From contig WSUB01000002.1 in NCBI GenBank assembly GCA_019633425.1, forward strand, positions 372,001 to 436,000: a stretch of 64,000 bases of DNA, written 5' to 3'. Under the pieces are notes generated by a model, which searched no databases, was not told where the DNA came from, and saw only the letters and a program-made list of their open reading frames with translations. This DNA is from Tulasnella sp. 424 (lineage: Eukaryota > Basidiomycota > Agaricomycetes > Cantharellales > Tulasnellaceae). Of this stretch, positions 1 through 10,782 are shown in pieces (the first letter of the stretch is position 1; every line of letters begins with the position of its first letter). Position numbers and translations under genes: made by a program.

Positions 1-611
1 TCCAGCATGGATTTCAAAGTCCTTCTCAGAGTTTGCCTTTGAACGAACAGGGGTGTAAGAATCGCCAGGGGTCTTGTACCCTCCGAACAGTCTCTCGAGC
101 TGTCGTTCCCTCTCAAGCCATTCCTCCTGCTCAGTCCTCTGTTTGGGCTGAGATCCGGTATCACCTTGAGCTAATAACGTAGATGAAAATGTTAGTTTCA
201 AATGAGAACTCTGTAGTGTGTGGTATCAAACGCACAGGTGTTAGCGGGTTCTCTTTCGCTCCGCACCCATTCATCTGCGTCAGGCGACTTGAAATGGCTC
301 TTAACGCCTGGAGCCTGATTCTTTCGACTGAAAGGGTCGCCCCCATACCCTCCCTCAGCGGTTGCTGGGAGAGATTGCAAAAATCAGGTCGAGTCAAACA
401 GCGATCGAGAACTGGCCATACTGTCTCCTGGAGGAGGATAATTCTCTGGTTGTCCAGCAGCGTTCTCGGGCTTCATGCCTATTGAAAAAGGCCCAACAGA
501 AATGAGTGATCGGGCCGTTCCCCGGTGTATATAAATATCCAACGGACTGTTATCGACGAGACTGCCTGGGTAAGCCTGGTTCGGTGCGTTGCTAGTGTAT
601 TGATCGCTCAT
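1..611 (-). CDS. Hydrophilic hypothetical protein, partial (3' end outside window)
   Basis: Not recognised. Reading the minus strand from an ATG at 611, exons 422-611, 236-364 and 1-170 join in frame through a GTATGG...CAG intron and a GTGCGT...TTAG intron with a CTAAC branch motif. The product runs off the window edge. It is rich in Gly, Pro, Glu, Lys and Gln and has no hydrophobic segment; a helical stretch near the third exon contains EQEEWLERERQLERLF, followed by YKTPGDSYTPV. Exon 1 includes an 84-nt stretch with GTCTCG at its start and CAATAG at its end that is a multiple of three. It may be an optional intron, because removing it leaves the protein uniformly hydrophilic. The composition suggests a disordered stress or scaffold protein, but no function can be assigned. 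Confidence 0.5.
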
Positions 612-857
612 GATCGAGTAGTCTTAGATAGAGGAGTGGACGTGGATGAAGATCGCCCTCGAGGTTCGGGCGGCTTTAAGTATAGGAGTCGGTTATTCGC
701 AAATGAAATCCGGTCTCATGACATCACTACCGGATCTGGTGGGTCCGGTTCAGCCACATAGGAGCCGACGAGGTCGACCTCCAGTTCAGACAATATCTAC
801 AGTCTACGAAATACAACATGTTCTCTATCACCAGGACAGCACAAACATAAAGCGTCT

Positions 858-2653
858 TCAGCCAGTGGTCGTGACAGGTTTGACCAAGTTCTGTAATACG
901 GCGCCTAATTTCCCCCTCTTCTCTGGTTCCAGCAGAGACAAATTGATCGTGAGGTTTGTGACGCCCCCGTCCGGCGAAGTGCTCAGAAGCACCACTGGAG
1001 GTTGTGGAGTGGTTCCCGGAAGTATATTAGCTAGTGGCACCGGGATAATATCGATGGCCCGCAGGGACTCTAGAGCAGAAGTGGGGATCGACAGAGGGAG
1101 AGCGGAATTTGGGGGCGCGTAAGGCGCAGGCGCCGTCGGGAGGACCGGCGTGCTTGTTAACGGAGTACTTGAAGCTGTTAAGCTGCCAGCTGTGTTCACC
1201 GTGTTGGAAGGGGACGCTACCGGCGGTTGAGCCGGAAAGGAGGGAGGCACTCCAACGGCACCCGGATGCAAGTATCCGTATGATCCGTAAGGGTAAGGTA
1301 CAGCGTACGAAACCCTCATGCTTGACATGGCAGCTGCATACTGTTGGTAATACGCTTGGTATGCCGGACTGGTGGCATACGCTGCGTAGTTCGAATACGG
1401 AGTGCCAGCAGCAGTTGGGGTGGTAGGTGGAGGATAAGTGGGATAGGAGTATGCGGGGTGCTGGTATGGGGTCGTGGCGCTCAAAGGCGTGGCAGGGATG
1501 CCCCGTTTTAGTCGCTCCTGTCGATCCTTCTCTGCATGGGCCTCACGGAGTTGTGAAGTTAGACGAGTATTTAGCTCTCTTTCAGATTCGAGGACAGCTT
1601 GAGTGAGCCAATACAGTTGGTCATCGGGAGAAGTTTTCTGTAAAAGAGGAAAAGTCGTTTGGTTAAGAGCGTTGCCGACTTCAACGTTGCGAAAGTTTTT
1701 CACTCACAGCACTTTCCCTCGTGCGGAGCTGCCGGAAACGTTCTTTCAATTCCCGAGCCTCTTCATGAAGTTCCAAGGCAAAAGCAGTCTCTGTGATTCA
1801 GGTGAAAATTCATTAGAGGCTTGGACAATTGTGGGAGATAGAGGATTCCAAACGTGCCTTCGTTCTCTAGCGCTATCGCCCGGAGGTGAGGTGGAAGAGC
1901 GGTAAGGTCTGTTGCCTTGCCTTTCCCTTTCGCGGATACGGCGCGATTGTTGAGTGCAGTGGCATACTCCAACTCTTCTTGAGGGTGTTGGAAGACATGA
2001 TAAGGAAGCAACCGTCGCACGACGTCGACCGCATCACGAAAGGGTGTCTCGACATCGGGGCTATCAACCGCTCTGTGATCGGTAGCAAGGAGCTGAGAAA
2101 ATCTGATACAGTAGCCCGAAAGTGAATATAAAGGGTCAGAGCTCGCACTTATCGACATGCAAAAAAGGGGTTTGACTCACGCATTCCGCGTTGCCAGCTG
2201 GAGTTCTTGGTCCTCTTTCGTTTTTAGTCTCTTTCGACTGAGGAGATAAGCTGCTTCTTCTTCTCTTTTCCTTTCCTTTTCCGCGAGGGCAGCGGAGGAA
2301 CCGGGCACCAGAGTTGATAGCACTTGACCCAGAGGAAGGGGTGCTGTGCCGTTTGAACCGGGAAAGGCCGTAGGGAGTCCTGAAGGCCCAGGAGTGGGTG
2401 GTAGTGCAGTTGTAGCTGAAGTACCATTGACACTTGACGACTTCAGGGCAAAATCAGCTTGTGGAGCTTTTGCTGAACTTGATTTTCGAGGCACGGAAGG
2501 AGTGATAGGAGTGGCCCCATTGCTACTGACACTCAGGCCACGGGAGTGTGTCGAACGACTTGGATTCTCTTGAGATTTGGATGATTGACCATTTCGAGAA
2601 TGATTTGGAAAGTCGAACGGCTGTGAAAATTCGTTTTGCTTTGCGTCAGCCAT
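858..2653 (-). CDS. GLTSCR1/BICRA-domain protein, probable SWI/SNF-associated factor
   Basis: Four exons (2181-2653, 1858-2102, 1708-1790, 858-1637) give about 526 aa. The N-terminal ~150 residues are Ser/Thr/Pro-rich and disordered and end in a Lys/Arg/Glu helix. The middle holds the recognisable core: ETPFRDAVDVVRRLLPYHVF followed by a Gln/Glu helix. This matches the conserved block of GLTSCR1 proteins (Pfam GLTSCR1), known in animals as subunits of non-canonical BAF chromatin remodellers. Downstream come a charged helix (TAFALELHEEARELKERF) and a Tyr/Pro/Ala-rich low-complexity region (about residues 330-420), and the C-terminus ends in a short conserved-looking segment. The nuclear role is inferred from the family. 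Intron 2 (1791-1857) fits frame only as a GC-AG intron. The ATG at 2653 is the first Met in the open frame. Confidence 0.7.
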
Positions 2654-3982
2654 TTTTTCGAAGTTTGTCTGTTGGCCCCGTTCATTTCAAACTCCGACGG
2701 ACCCTGTTCGCGTTCGACTTATTTCGCAGCGTGCGCAGGTCCTGTTATCTCGCTAAACATTCCTCATACCCAGCGTTGCTAGCAACAGTACCTCTCATGA
2801 GTAGCAATATTGATCTTATGCCCTAAGCTTGCACGCCTTCGTTTGGCGGTTTGAGATATAAGTAGCTTTCCGTGCCCCCAGTTGGCTTTGGATTTCTTCA
2901 GCGTCCTCGGGCTCCTCCAGCTACATCGGGAACAGCAACACAGGATTATCCAAGCCATACTTGGCAGATTTATAATAGTAGTAAAATTGCTTCGCTTTGC
3001 TGTGATCCCAGCCACCTACGTGGGGATTCTGCACACCTTCTGCCCGCTGCACTCGTACCGCCCTCTTTCAGCGGCTGCAGCGTGCCACAGCAAGGCAAAG
3101 ACGATCTCCGACATCTACGACCCCCGATTTTCGAAATCAAATTCCAGCTTCAGCGTAGCGGCTGACGTCTTCGTTGGTGTACTCGGATTATCAAATGTCT
3201 CTCTTCTCTCGTCGACGCCCGGGCCCAATCGACCGTGCCTGATCATGATCAGTGCTGCTGACCCAAGTCGTCTGACTTGAGCGCGGCAAAAATGGATCGC
3301 CCGCCCACCAATCGATATTTCGGAATTAATCGACTTCCCACGTTGAGCCGCTCTAGTTCCGGCAACGGGCGTCGAGCCGCGGCCCGCTTTATGACGCTAT
3401 TCGGAGGGCTGCCTCGCCGGTCATTTTCTGTCCATGGTTTGGCACTGGCACCAAATTGCGAGAGAAACGGTTTGGCAGATAAATTTTCTGCCAATACCAG
3501 TTTATGCAGTAATAATATGCTTCGCGAGGCCGCTCCTGTCCCGGATCTGGTACCGCGAATGAACGAAGGAGACGCGAAGGACTGTCAACGAAGAATGGTT
3601 CACGTTGCGGAGGCAGTTTCGCAACTACCAGGCCATCGCTTGTGAATCTCCTTTGTTGCTACTCCTCTGATTAATAGGCATGTGGATGTCTTTCATTTTC
3701 GCTGGGCCGGTTTCGCGTACGCTCGCCGAGGGAGGACTTCTACATACCCGTCGGTCGGCTTTGAGCCTTGTCTCATTCTCACCTCTGCCTATCCCGAGTC
3801 TCGGAGCGCACTCAATGAAGACGACTTGGAGCTCAGTTCCGAGCCTCCACCTCGAGGGGCTAGAGACCGGTCGAATAGCATACATCCCTCGGGACTTGCG
3901 CTCGATGCCATTGGTCGATTGAGAGGACCTTTCATTTTGAATCGTGGAAGTCTGGGGCGGGGTACGAGACTTCGCATCCTTT

Positions 3983-4019
3983 CCTATAGCTAAACGCCCC
4001 TAGCATTTAATGCTATAGG
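3983..4019. repeat. Short inverted repeat (hairpin)
   Basis: CCTATAGC at 3983-3990 is perfectly complementary to GCTATAGG at 4012-4019. A nested AGCATTTAATGCT lies in the same span. It could form a stem-loop or be a small element terminus; no flanking target-site duplication was identified. Confidence 0.6.
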
Positions 4020-5374
4020 TCTATTCGTTCATCGTATCGTTCGGAGCTGAGCCTCGAGCGCCGCTTCGCGCGTCGGCAGTTCATTTCCAGATCACGTGAT
4101 GCCGACCCCGCAACGGGACCAAATTTGTTTTGCTTTCTCTTTTCTCTTTCCAAGGTCTGAAGTCGATTCTCCGCTCTTTTACGCCATAGACTTCACCGGA
4201 GCTCGGAATGGGAGCGTGTGGCATCCTTTTGTCTTGCAAGCAGAAATGCTCTTTACATCGTGTCATATTAGAATCCGCACCCCTTCCAACGACATCCCCT
4301 CTACACATTTACCGTACCCTGCCTTGAGGCTGTCTCAAGCGACCGTCAAGCTGCGCCGCTTCGTTCGACATGCTTCATGATCCGTTCCAGCAGCACAGTG
4401 CATGACCAGCTCTTGCTTTGACTCGATCTTGAACCTTGTCCAGCGCTCGACCTTATTGGTTGACAGGGGAGCTCCACTCCTTTCACTTTCATCCACCCCT
4501 ACACGGGACTACCAGAGATTCTGGACTCTCCTTTTGCTGTGCAATTTCGGAACCTTACGAACCGGGCTTCTTTCGACCTAACGGAGATATCGTCTCGGTT
4601 TCTCCCGCGTGTCCCTTGGAGCAGCAGGGAGAGTCTATCGTGTCTTCCCTGCCCTAATTCAACGGCGCTCGGACGACAAAGACAGGATGCACTTAGCGCT
4701 CCAACGGGAACCGGGCTAATGAACAACGTTGCAGAGTGGCTCCCTAAGACCGATTACGGGCTTCGTTTTTCGGCTTCGCCATCACCGTTCCCTCCAGTTC
4801 CCAGGAAGCTACTTGCTATTCTAGAGTTTGACAACGCTGAGGCCTTTTCCACCTTTGGCCCCCTCTTCTTGGGAGGATAGCGCTCTCGACCTCTTCTCCT
4901 TCTTCCTTCATAACAAGCGCGACCCCTCATCCGGTATTCAAGTGACCCCGTAGTGTAACCTTGCCCCAGAGGCCCCTTTCTCAGGCGACAGATCGCAGCG
5001 GCGGGGCAGCGAGGGTCGAGAGCTGACCAAGGCCTTTGCTCTATGCTCTTCCCTCCCACTCTTCCTGCCTTTTGAAATTCTTGAAAAGCTATTCAAATCC
5101 TGCCTTTGGGCTGGAGCGGTCGGCCAGCGCGCGAAGTGTTATCCGCACAGAACAGTAGAATTCGAGGGACCGTCACTCACACCACGCTTCTTCGGATGAC
5201 TGTGGACGATCAATGAAGACGATCGTAATCGAGCGACAAAGGAGAACTTTGTTATTTCCAACCAATCGGTCTTCATTCTCGTGTACCCACGCTAGTGAGA
5301 GCATCCCTGGTGGCCGCTTCTCATGGCGGCGTCGCCGAACTATAATCCCAAGACGAGCTATTCCGCGCTCCTTT

Positions 5375-5397
5375 AGTAGTAATAGGCCATTACTACT
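5375..5397. repeat. Perfect inverted repeat, 9-bp arms
   Basis: AGTAGTAAT and its complement ATTACTACT are separated by five bases (AGGCC). This is the first of three perfect dyads within about 200 bp. Confidence 0.7.
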
Positions 5398-5520
5398 CTA
5401 ATAATTTCCGCAAGCTTCGAACATGGCTCGGCTCAGTGTCGTCCAAGATGAGTACCTTTCGGGTCCCGTCTGATCTGACCTCCCGGTTAGTAACTGGTTT
5501 TGACTCTCAACTCTTCCCCA

Positions 5521-5537
5521 ATTATCAGCCTGATAAT
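5521..5537. repeat. Near-perfect palindrome, 8-bp arms
   Basis: ATTATCAG and CTGATAAT flank a single C. It lies 24 bp from the next palindrome. Confidence 0.7.
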
Positions 5538-5560
5538 CGATTTTTAGGTACCGCGACTTG

Positions 5561-5580
5561 CCCGCAAAGATCTTTGCGGG
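5561..5580. repeat. Perfect 20-bp palindrome
   Basis: CCCGCAAAGATCTTTGCGGG reads identically on both strands. A perfect 20-bp palindrome is unlikely by chance at any given place and could be a dimeric protein-binding site. Confidence 0.75.
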
Positions 5581-6507
5581 GATCCGCTCGCGAACGATCT
5601 CCCACACGATTAGATTGAACCCGGTGCTAGTGCTTGGGAACATAGCCCCCTTTCAGTACTGCACTCGATGGTTCGCTCACTGATCCTGCAGGTGAAGACG
5701 TGGCTCGTGTTGTTGGGACACCCCAGCGTAAGCCTTTCCGTCATCGTCCCTGGAGCTATTCCTTGTTTGTTTTTCCCCATGCCATTTCCCAGAGTTCAGT
5801 TCAACCTGCCTAATGGAGGAAAATGACATGACACGCCTCTTTGTTCACGAAGATTCCATGGTGGGGCTTTCATCACAAAACCCAAAGGATGAGAAACGAA
5901 CCAGGAAAAAAAAAAGAGATAAAAGAGAGAGTCTTGCAATGACGACACTGAAGGCGACCGGCCGAAACTGATGACATCGTCCTATTGGCGACGAGGGAAT
6001 GAAAAGAGTGAGAGTCGTGTGCATAGCGCGCCCTGTGGACTGAGTCGACCCCGAAGGTTTGCATTGCCGCGGTATCCCTTCCTGACCCAGCCGTCCATAC
6101 GTCGGACGGGAGGTCTTCTGCATCGTTCCCTTGTCAATACAGTTCGAACAAGGAAGCCGGAAAGGGTTGCAAGGTTAGTTGTCAGATGACGCGCGTTTAC
6201 GTCTTAAAGTGCCGTGACCTAGACGATGCAGGCGCCGGGCGCCTCAGTTCAGCGCTGAGAATAGTAAGCCCCACTTGCAATGACGAAAAGTAAGATGGTC
6301 AAGAGACCACTATATTTCGAACTTTGTAAAACGTATTCGGCAAAAGACTTGTAGATGAGTAAGTAACACCTCTCTTACTCATTTCGGTTAGGTGCAATTA
6401 ACCTCGCCTGTGATTCAGTAACGGATTCAGTAAGCCGGTGCTCGCCGCACGGCTTTTCCACAACACGATGCCCGTAACCTACCGAGCGGGCTTTCAGCTG
6501 CACCCAC

Positions 6508-6691
6508 CCCCCCTTCCCAAGCGTAGACGAGTCGGAATGAATACTTTTGCACGAGCTTTCGAGCATCGCCTTGTGACTGGGGAACAAGCGCCACATGACA
6601 GTGTTCTTGGGTCGCCCCGGTAGTCAAGAGCGTACAAGACGAGCTGGTTTCCCCTTACAGCGACGAACCTACGTACCCAGCTCCGAGGATG
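6508..6691 (-). pseudogene. Possible frameshifted PH-domain-like fragment
   Basis: On the minus strand one frame (6691 down to about 6617) reads SWVRRFVAVRGNQLVLYAL, like the first two strands of a pleckstrin-homology domain (Trp, Arg-rich turn, then V-R-G-x-x-L-x-L-Y). A second frame (6612 to 6508) continues with HVALVPQSQG and KYSFRLVYAW, which resemble the third and fourth strands. The two parts are out of frame and no clear intron joins them, so this would be a decayed remnant or an undetected split exon. No other domain was found around it. It could be coincidence. Confidence 0.25.
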
Positions 6692-9239
6692 GGGCTCAGC
6701 GCATGTATGGAGAGGGTCGGGGCGAAAAGGCCGATCACGGCGAACGATCAAAAGTACGAAATATAGTATTTTTTTTACCTTCCCGATCTTTGAAGACGCC
6801 TCGAGGCGAGGAACGTGAAGGAACTGAACGATCAAGGGGAAAAGGGAAAAGCTTGCACGTACTTTTATGGAAGTCGGAACGGAGCATGAGGTGGCTGTCT
6901 CTTTCTTTATCGTCACTTACATATCTTACAAAACCCATAACCTCGAGCCGATCTCAACAAACAAAACTTGTGGCGTGCACATGCAAGCTTGGGTGGGAAG
7001 TTCTATATTCTCTGCAAGCTCGCGTAGCTTGTCGGAGCTGCGGCGGCCGGGTCCTATCCATTAGATCACAAGTCCGTCATTGCCCGTTTTACCGAGGGCC
7101 TCATGTAATGGTAGTATTCGTCCCGTGCCCGGAAAAGCAGGTTTGTTTTGACAAAGTTCCCACCGGAAGTTGGTGGTGACTGCTGGAAGATGATCACGTA
7201 GGCGAGCACGGAAGCCACATTCCGAACCTCCGAGGTCCGAAGGATGTATTTTGCTTACTTTTTTTACCTACAGACGAAAAAACGAGTGCAGGCCAGCCGA
7301 CCGAGCAACGAGGCGTTGCGTGGAAACCCGTGTTGCAAGACAGGATAAATTGAATCAATATATTGCGCTGGATTTTGAGGTAAGAAAAAACGCCACGACG
7401 ATCCTGCGCCACGCCCTAAAGAGGTGCGTGGCCAAGTCAGAGTCGTACGATGGGGGTCAGTGGGAGACAAGGAACTTGAAAAGCGGACCAGCTGACCGTG
7501 CAACATCTGACCAGATCCTTAGAGTCATATCCCCAACAAGTCCAGAGCTTGTTGTTGTTCCGCAGAAAAAAAATGGGGGTTGCTAGGAAAAGAGGCGTTG
7601 CAAACACAGCCGCTATGTAGAAAATCGGACCAAACGATGGAACACAACAAACAACGCCCGACTATGGAAACGTGCAAGAGGCTGGCTTTGTGGATCGTCA
7701 GGAACGCACTGCGGGTCTAGACCCTTTGCGCCAAATAATAACAAAGCACCCCCGCCGGCCCGCAAAGTTTATTGACCATGATTTGTTCCGAGACGCGCAG
7801 GTTTTGCGGTTGGAGCCCAAGTGTGTGTCTTCGAGAACGTCTGTGGCACGTCTGTTAAGGCATGTAGGGCAGGAGTAAGACAGCCAATGCACCGTTCTCT
7901 GGGAAACTGATCGCAATTCGACCGCAAGAACAGGCTGGACCCCGTTTGTGTCAGACGCCGCGGAGGTGAGTGGAAAGTGGGTCTTCTTTTTCTCCAGCGA
8001 TTGGCGAGGAAGCGATTTCTAATGTCCGGGTGTCATTCGGTTCGAAAACCCAGTAAACAGTGCCCGGGTGAATGGTTTCTCTCAGACTCGTATTGGATGG
8101 ATATCGAAATAGGTGTTCGGCCAGAAGCCAGCGGATGGGTCCCAAATCAGTCGGCGCCAGGCTGTAATTTCGGGGACTCTTTTGGGAATGGATTCTCAGT
8201 AATTACCAGGCCGGAGTCTGTAATGTGTCCTTCGTTGTGCCGTTGGACTAACACTGACCGAGAAGGACCCGAACGCGTTCTTGGAAAGCGTCATTAATGA
8301 TGCAAGTACCGTGACTAGAACGGCCATTTGACGACGGGAAATTACAGAAGACCATGCTCGGCTCCAAGCAGCGCAGCGGCAGCAGGTCAGGACGAGAAGC
8401 TCTGGCCATGGGCTCGGTGTCGGGACCCATGGACTCGTTGATTAGAACCAAATGAGAGGCACCATTTCGATGACGTCGGAGGGCTGATGGGTGCGCTTCA
8501 AATCGGTCTTAGCCATCGTGTTAGGCAGCGCGGACCCGTACCTGATGGACGCCGTCAGTCGCTGTCGCGCTTTGACCTGCATTGTCGTGAAACACGGAGG
8601 GCTAAAAAAAGGAAACAAAAAATCAGACTCGCTAGTGGCGGGTGGGCGGGAGGCTTCTACACGCGAACGGGAAAAAGAAGCGGTGGCTGTTCGGAGGCAT
8701 GAGGAAGCCTGGCGGGAGTGTAGATGCAAAAAACATGCGGTATTGGGGTGAAAATAAATATTTGGACCGGATTGGGGGAGAATAAAGGAACTGGTCTGAA
8801 AAGAAAAGGTCCAAGGGCCCAGACCCCTGTGGTTGAAAGGTAAATCCAAGCAAATAAAGGGTGTACAAATGGCCCTTTTTACTTCAGGGGTCCCCTCTAG
8901 TCTCGTACAACTCCCCCCTTGCACTTGTCGCTTTGAACCCCTCTCATCCCAGCAAGTTCTAGCTCTTTACCGGCAAGGGAGAGGACGACGGCAAGGACGT
9001 CGAGTAGCCGAAGAAAACGCAGATTGTCTTGAAAAGCGGGTTTATGTGAGTGGGAGTCGAGATGGTGTGGGTGCTGCCTGCCTCATGTCTTTCCCTTCCT
9101 CGTGCACAGCGGTAAACAACACCAACATTACCAATCCTTTGGGTCGTCCCCCAAGCACCCGGGCATTCAAACCAGGCCTGCGTCACCTCCAATCCCCTCC
9201 CCCATCTTTCAACCCCCCAGAGAGGTACATAACCAACCC

Positions 9240-9339
9240 GCTGCTTATTTCCAACAGCCCCTCTCTCTCTCTCTCCCCCAATCCCTCACATCCCATACAG
9301 CATCAACCTCTCATCCTCATCTCTCTATCAGCATCGACC
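9240..9339 (+). promoter_or_regulatory. CT-rich leader upstream of the Ser/Pro-rich gene
   Basis: A pyrimidine-dominated tract including a CTCTCTCTCTCTCTC run precedes the ATG at 9340. Such CT-rich leaders are common near fungal transcription starts. Its presence supports 9340 rather than upstream ATGs as the start. Confidence 0.5.
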
Positions 9340-10782
9340 ATGGCAGTACATTCACCAGCACCATCGTATCCTCTACCATTAGCTCAATTCGACTCCCCTT
9401 CCTACGAGTCGCCCTCTGGCTCTTCATCATCGCCTTCACCCCCAACCTCCAGGAGTAGCCCACCAGCACGCCAAATCTCTCGTTCTGAGCGCATGCTCAT
9501 GGCCACCCTGCGACGAGCTGAAGAGCAAGAAAAGGCAGCAACAACCGACGTCGACCCCGACTACTTTTCACGCGCGATGGACACGACTTGGTCAAGGTCT
9601 CAATCCGTCAACGCATCACCCACTCGTCATTACCGCAAGCTCCCAGCCCACCACAGCTACCTCTCTCCACCCCTCATGGAAGGTAGCCGGTCTCCCTCAC
9701 CAGTCGCTGGTAGAAGGTTCGAGTCCGACGGTGCCGCCACCCGACGAGGCCGCACACCTAGTCCATCCCCGCACCCGTACGCATACCGGTCCGCCTCGCC
9801 TCGGACTGGGCACCCAGCGCACCCCAGTCTCAATCGCACCCAGACCGCACCTGGCAGGAGTCAGATCCACTCTTCAAGTAGGCCTTCGACCCCATCTCAG
9901 CTCCCTCGCAGATCCACCTCCCCAGTTTATGGTTATCACAATCATTCGAGGAGGGAATCTTCGGGAGGAGGTAACGCTGCGGCTGCAGCCGGCTCATCAG
10001 CTGCTCCATCTAGCAGCCATCAGAAGCGTACTGCTCACGAGGATATGTTACGGACGAGGTTGGAGAGCGTGTTGGCCCGTCAGCAGCAGCAGGAGGCGGC
10101 GATGACCGATGCGTCGTCGACAACAACGCGCTCGCGCGGTCCATCATTCTCCCGCACCGCTCCGCCCACCCTTCCTGGTCAGCCCGCTCTTGGCAGCTCA
10201 AGCACCACCGTCACTGGCGATCATTGGACATGGTCTCAGACCGCCAATGCCCCAGCTATGTATTTGACCGTTGCTCCGACCAACGTCCCCTCTTCCCCAA
10301 AAGCGTCCACTCGACGCTCCCCATCCGTCTCCAAGACCTCTGGCCCCCAGCGCACCACCAGCTCATCGCACATCTCTGGCATGGTTTCGCCATCGCGGAT
10401 CAAGGAGTCTATCATGATCACACCACCTCCTTCACCGCCACACCAGTCCATGCACACTGACAGCGTGTCGTCCGCGGCGTCCTCGACCTCTGCGTCCCGT
10501 GCCCCGTCTCAGGCGAGGCAGGCCCTTGGCGTCGGCCACCCCGACGGCTCTCGTTCACCGTCCCAGGCTCCATCCACGGGCTCATGTCGCGTTACTCCCC
10601 CGCCATTCGACGCTCGCTCTGCCAGCCTGGCGCTCAAGCAGCAGCGAGGCTATGTTAGCTTCTGCGACATTGAAGGACTTGGCGAGCCCGATGGCATGGA
10701 TGCTCCTGCGAGCGACGATGAGTCCGAAGAAGGTGCCGAAGGACGCGGACGTGGTAAGTGGTGGGAGGTGTGGAGGAAGTAA
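9340..10782 (+). CDS. Disordered Ser/Pro/Arg-rich hypothetical protein
   Basis: An intronless 480-aa frame. The frame stays open upstream to 8833, but 9340 is preferred because the ATG sits in CCATGG just after a CT-rich leader and the upstream residues look like translated leader. The product is dominated by Ser, Pro, Thr and Arg with many S/T-P sites and SP-SP motifs. It has a short helix near residue 45 (RSERMLMATLRRAEEQEKA), a second helix around residue 235 (HEDMLRTRLESVLARQQQQ), and an acidic-then-basic end terminating in KWWEVWRK. The conserved-looking helices within disorder suggest a regulatory or scaffold protein with many potential proline-directed phosphosites. No family was recognised. 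A long 3' flank follows. Confidence 0.75.
   Translation: MAVHSPAPSYPLPLAQFDSPSYESPSGSSSSPSPPTSRSSPPARQISRSERMLMATLRRAEEQEKAATTDVDPDYFSRAMDTTWSRSQSVNASPTRHYRKLPAHHSYLSPPLMEGSRSPSPVAGRRFESDGAATRRGRTPSPSPHPYAYRSASPRTGHPAHPSLNRTQTAPGRSQIHSSSRPSTPSQLPRRSTSPVYGYHNHSRRESSGGGNAAAAAGSSAAPSSSHQKRTAHEDMLRTRLESVLARQQQQEAAMTDASSTTTRSRGPSFSRTAPPTLPGQPALGSSSTTVTGDHWTWSQTANAPAMYLTVAPTNVPSSPKASTRRSPSVSKTSGPQRTTSSSHISGMVSPSRIKESIMITPPPSPPHQSMHTDSVSSAASSTSASRAPSQARQALGVGHPDGSRSPSQAPSTGSCRVTPPPFDARSASLALKQQRGYVSFCDIEGLGEPDGMDAPASDDESEEGAEGRGRGKWWEVWRK

Larger units (their letters stand above)
2654..9339. other. Gene-poor intergenic region, about 6.7 kb
   Basis: Open frames here are short, overlap on several frames, lack convincing splice-joined partners and do not resemble known families. 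The exception is a possible decayed PH-like fragment at 6508-6691. The interval holds several perfect inverted repeats (listed separately). No tRNA B-box context, rRNA or intact transposon was seen. A TATAAA on the minus strand near 2970 precedes a short frame, but no gene can be supported. Confidence 0.5.

Noticed and set aside
6595..7179. A 194-codon plus-strand frame
   Set aside because: Composition is random-looking, with no homology recognised, and it overlaps the better PH-like signal on the other strand.
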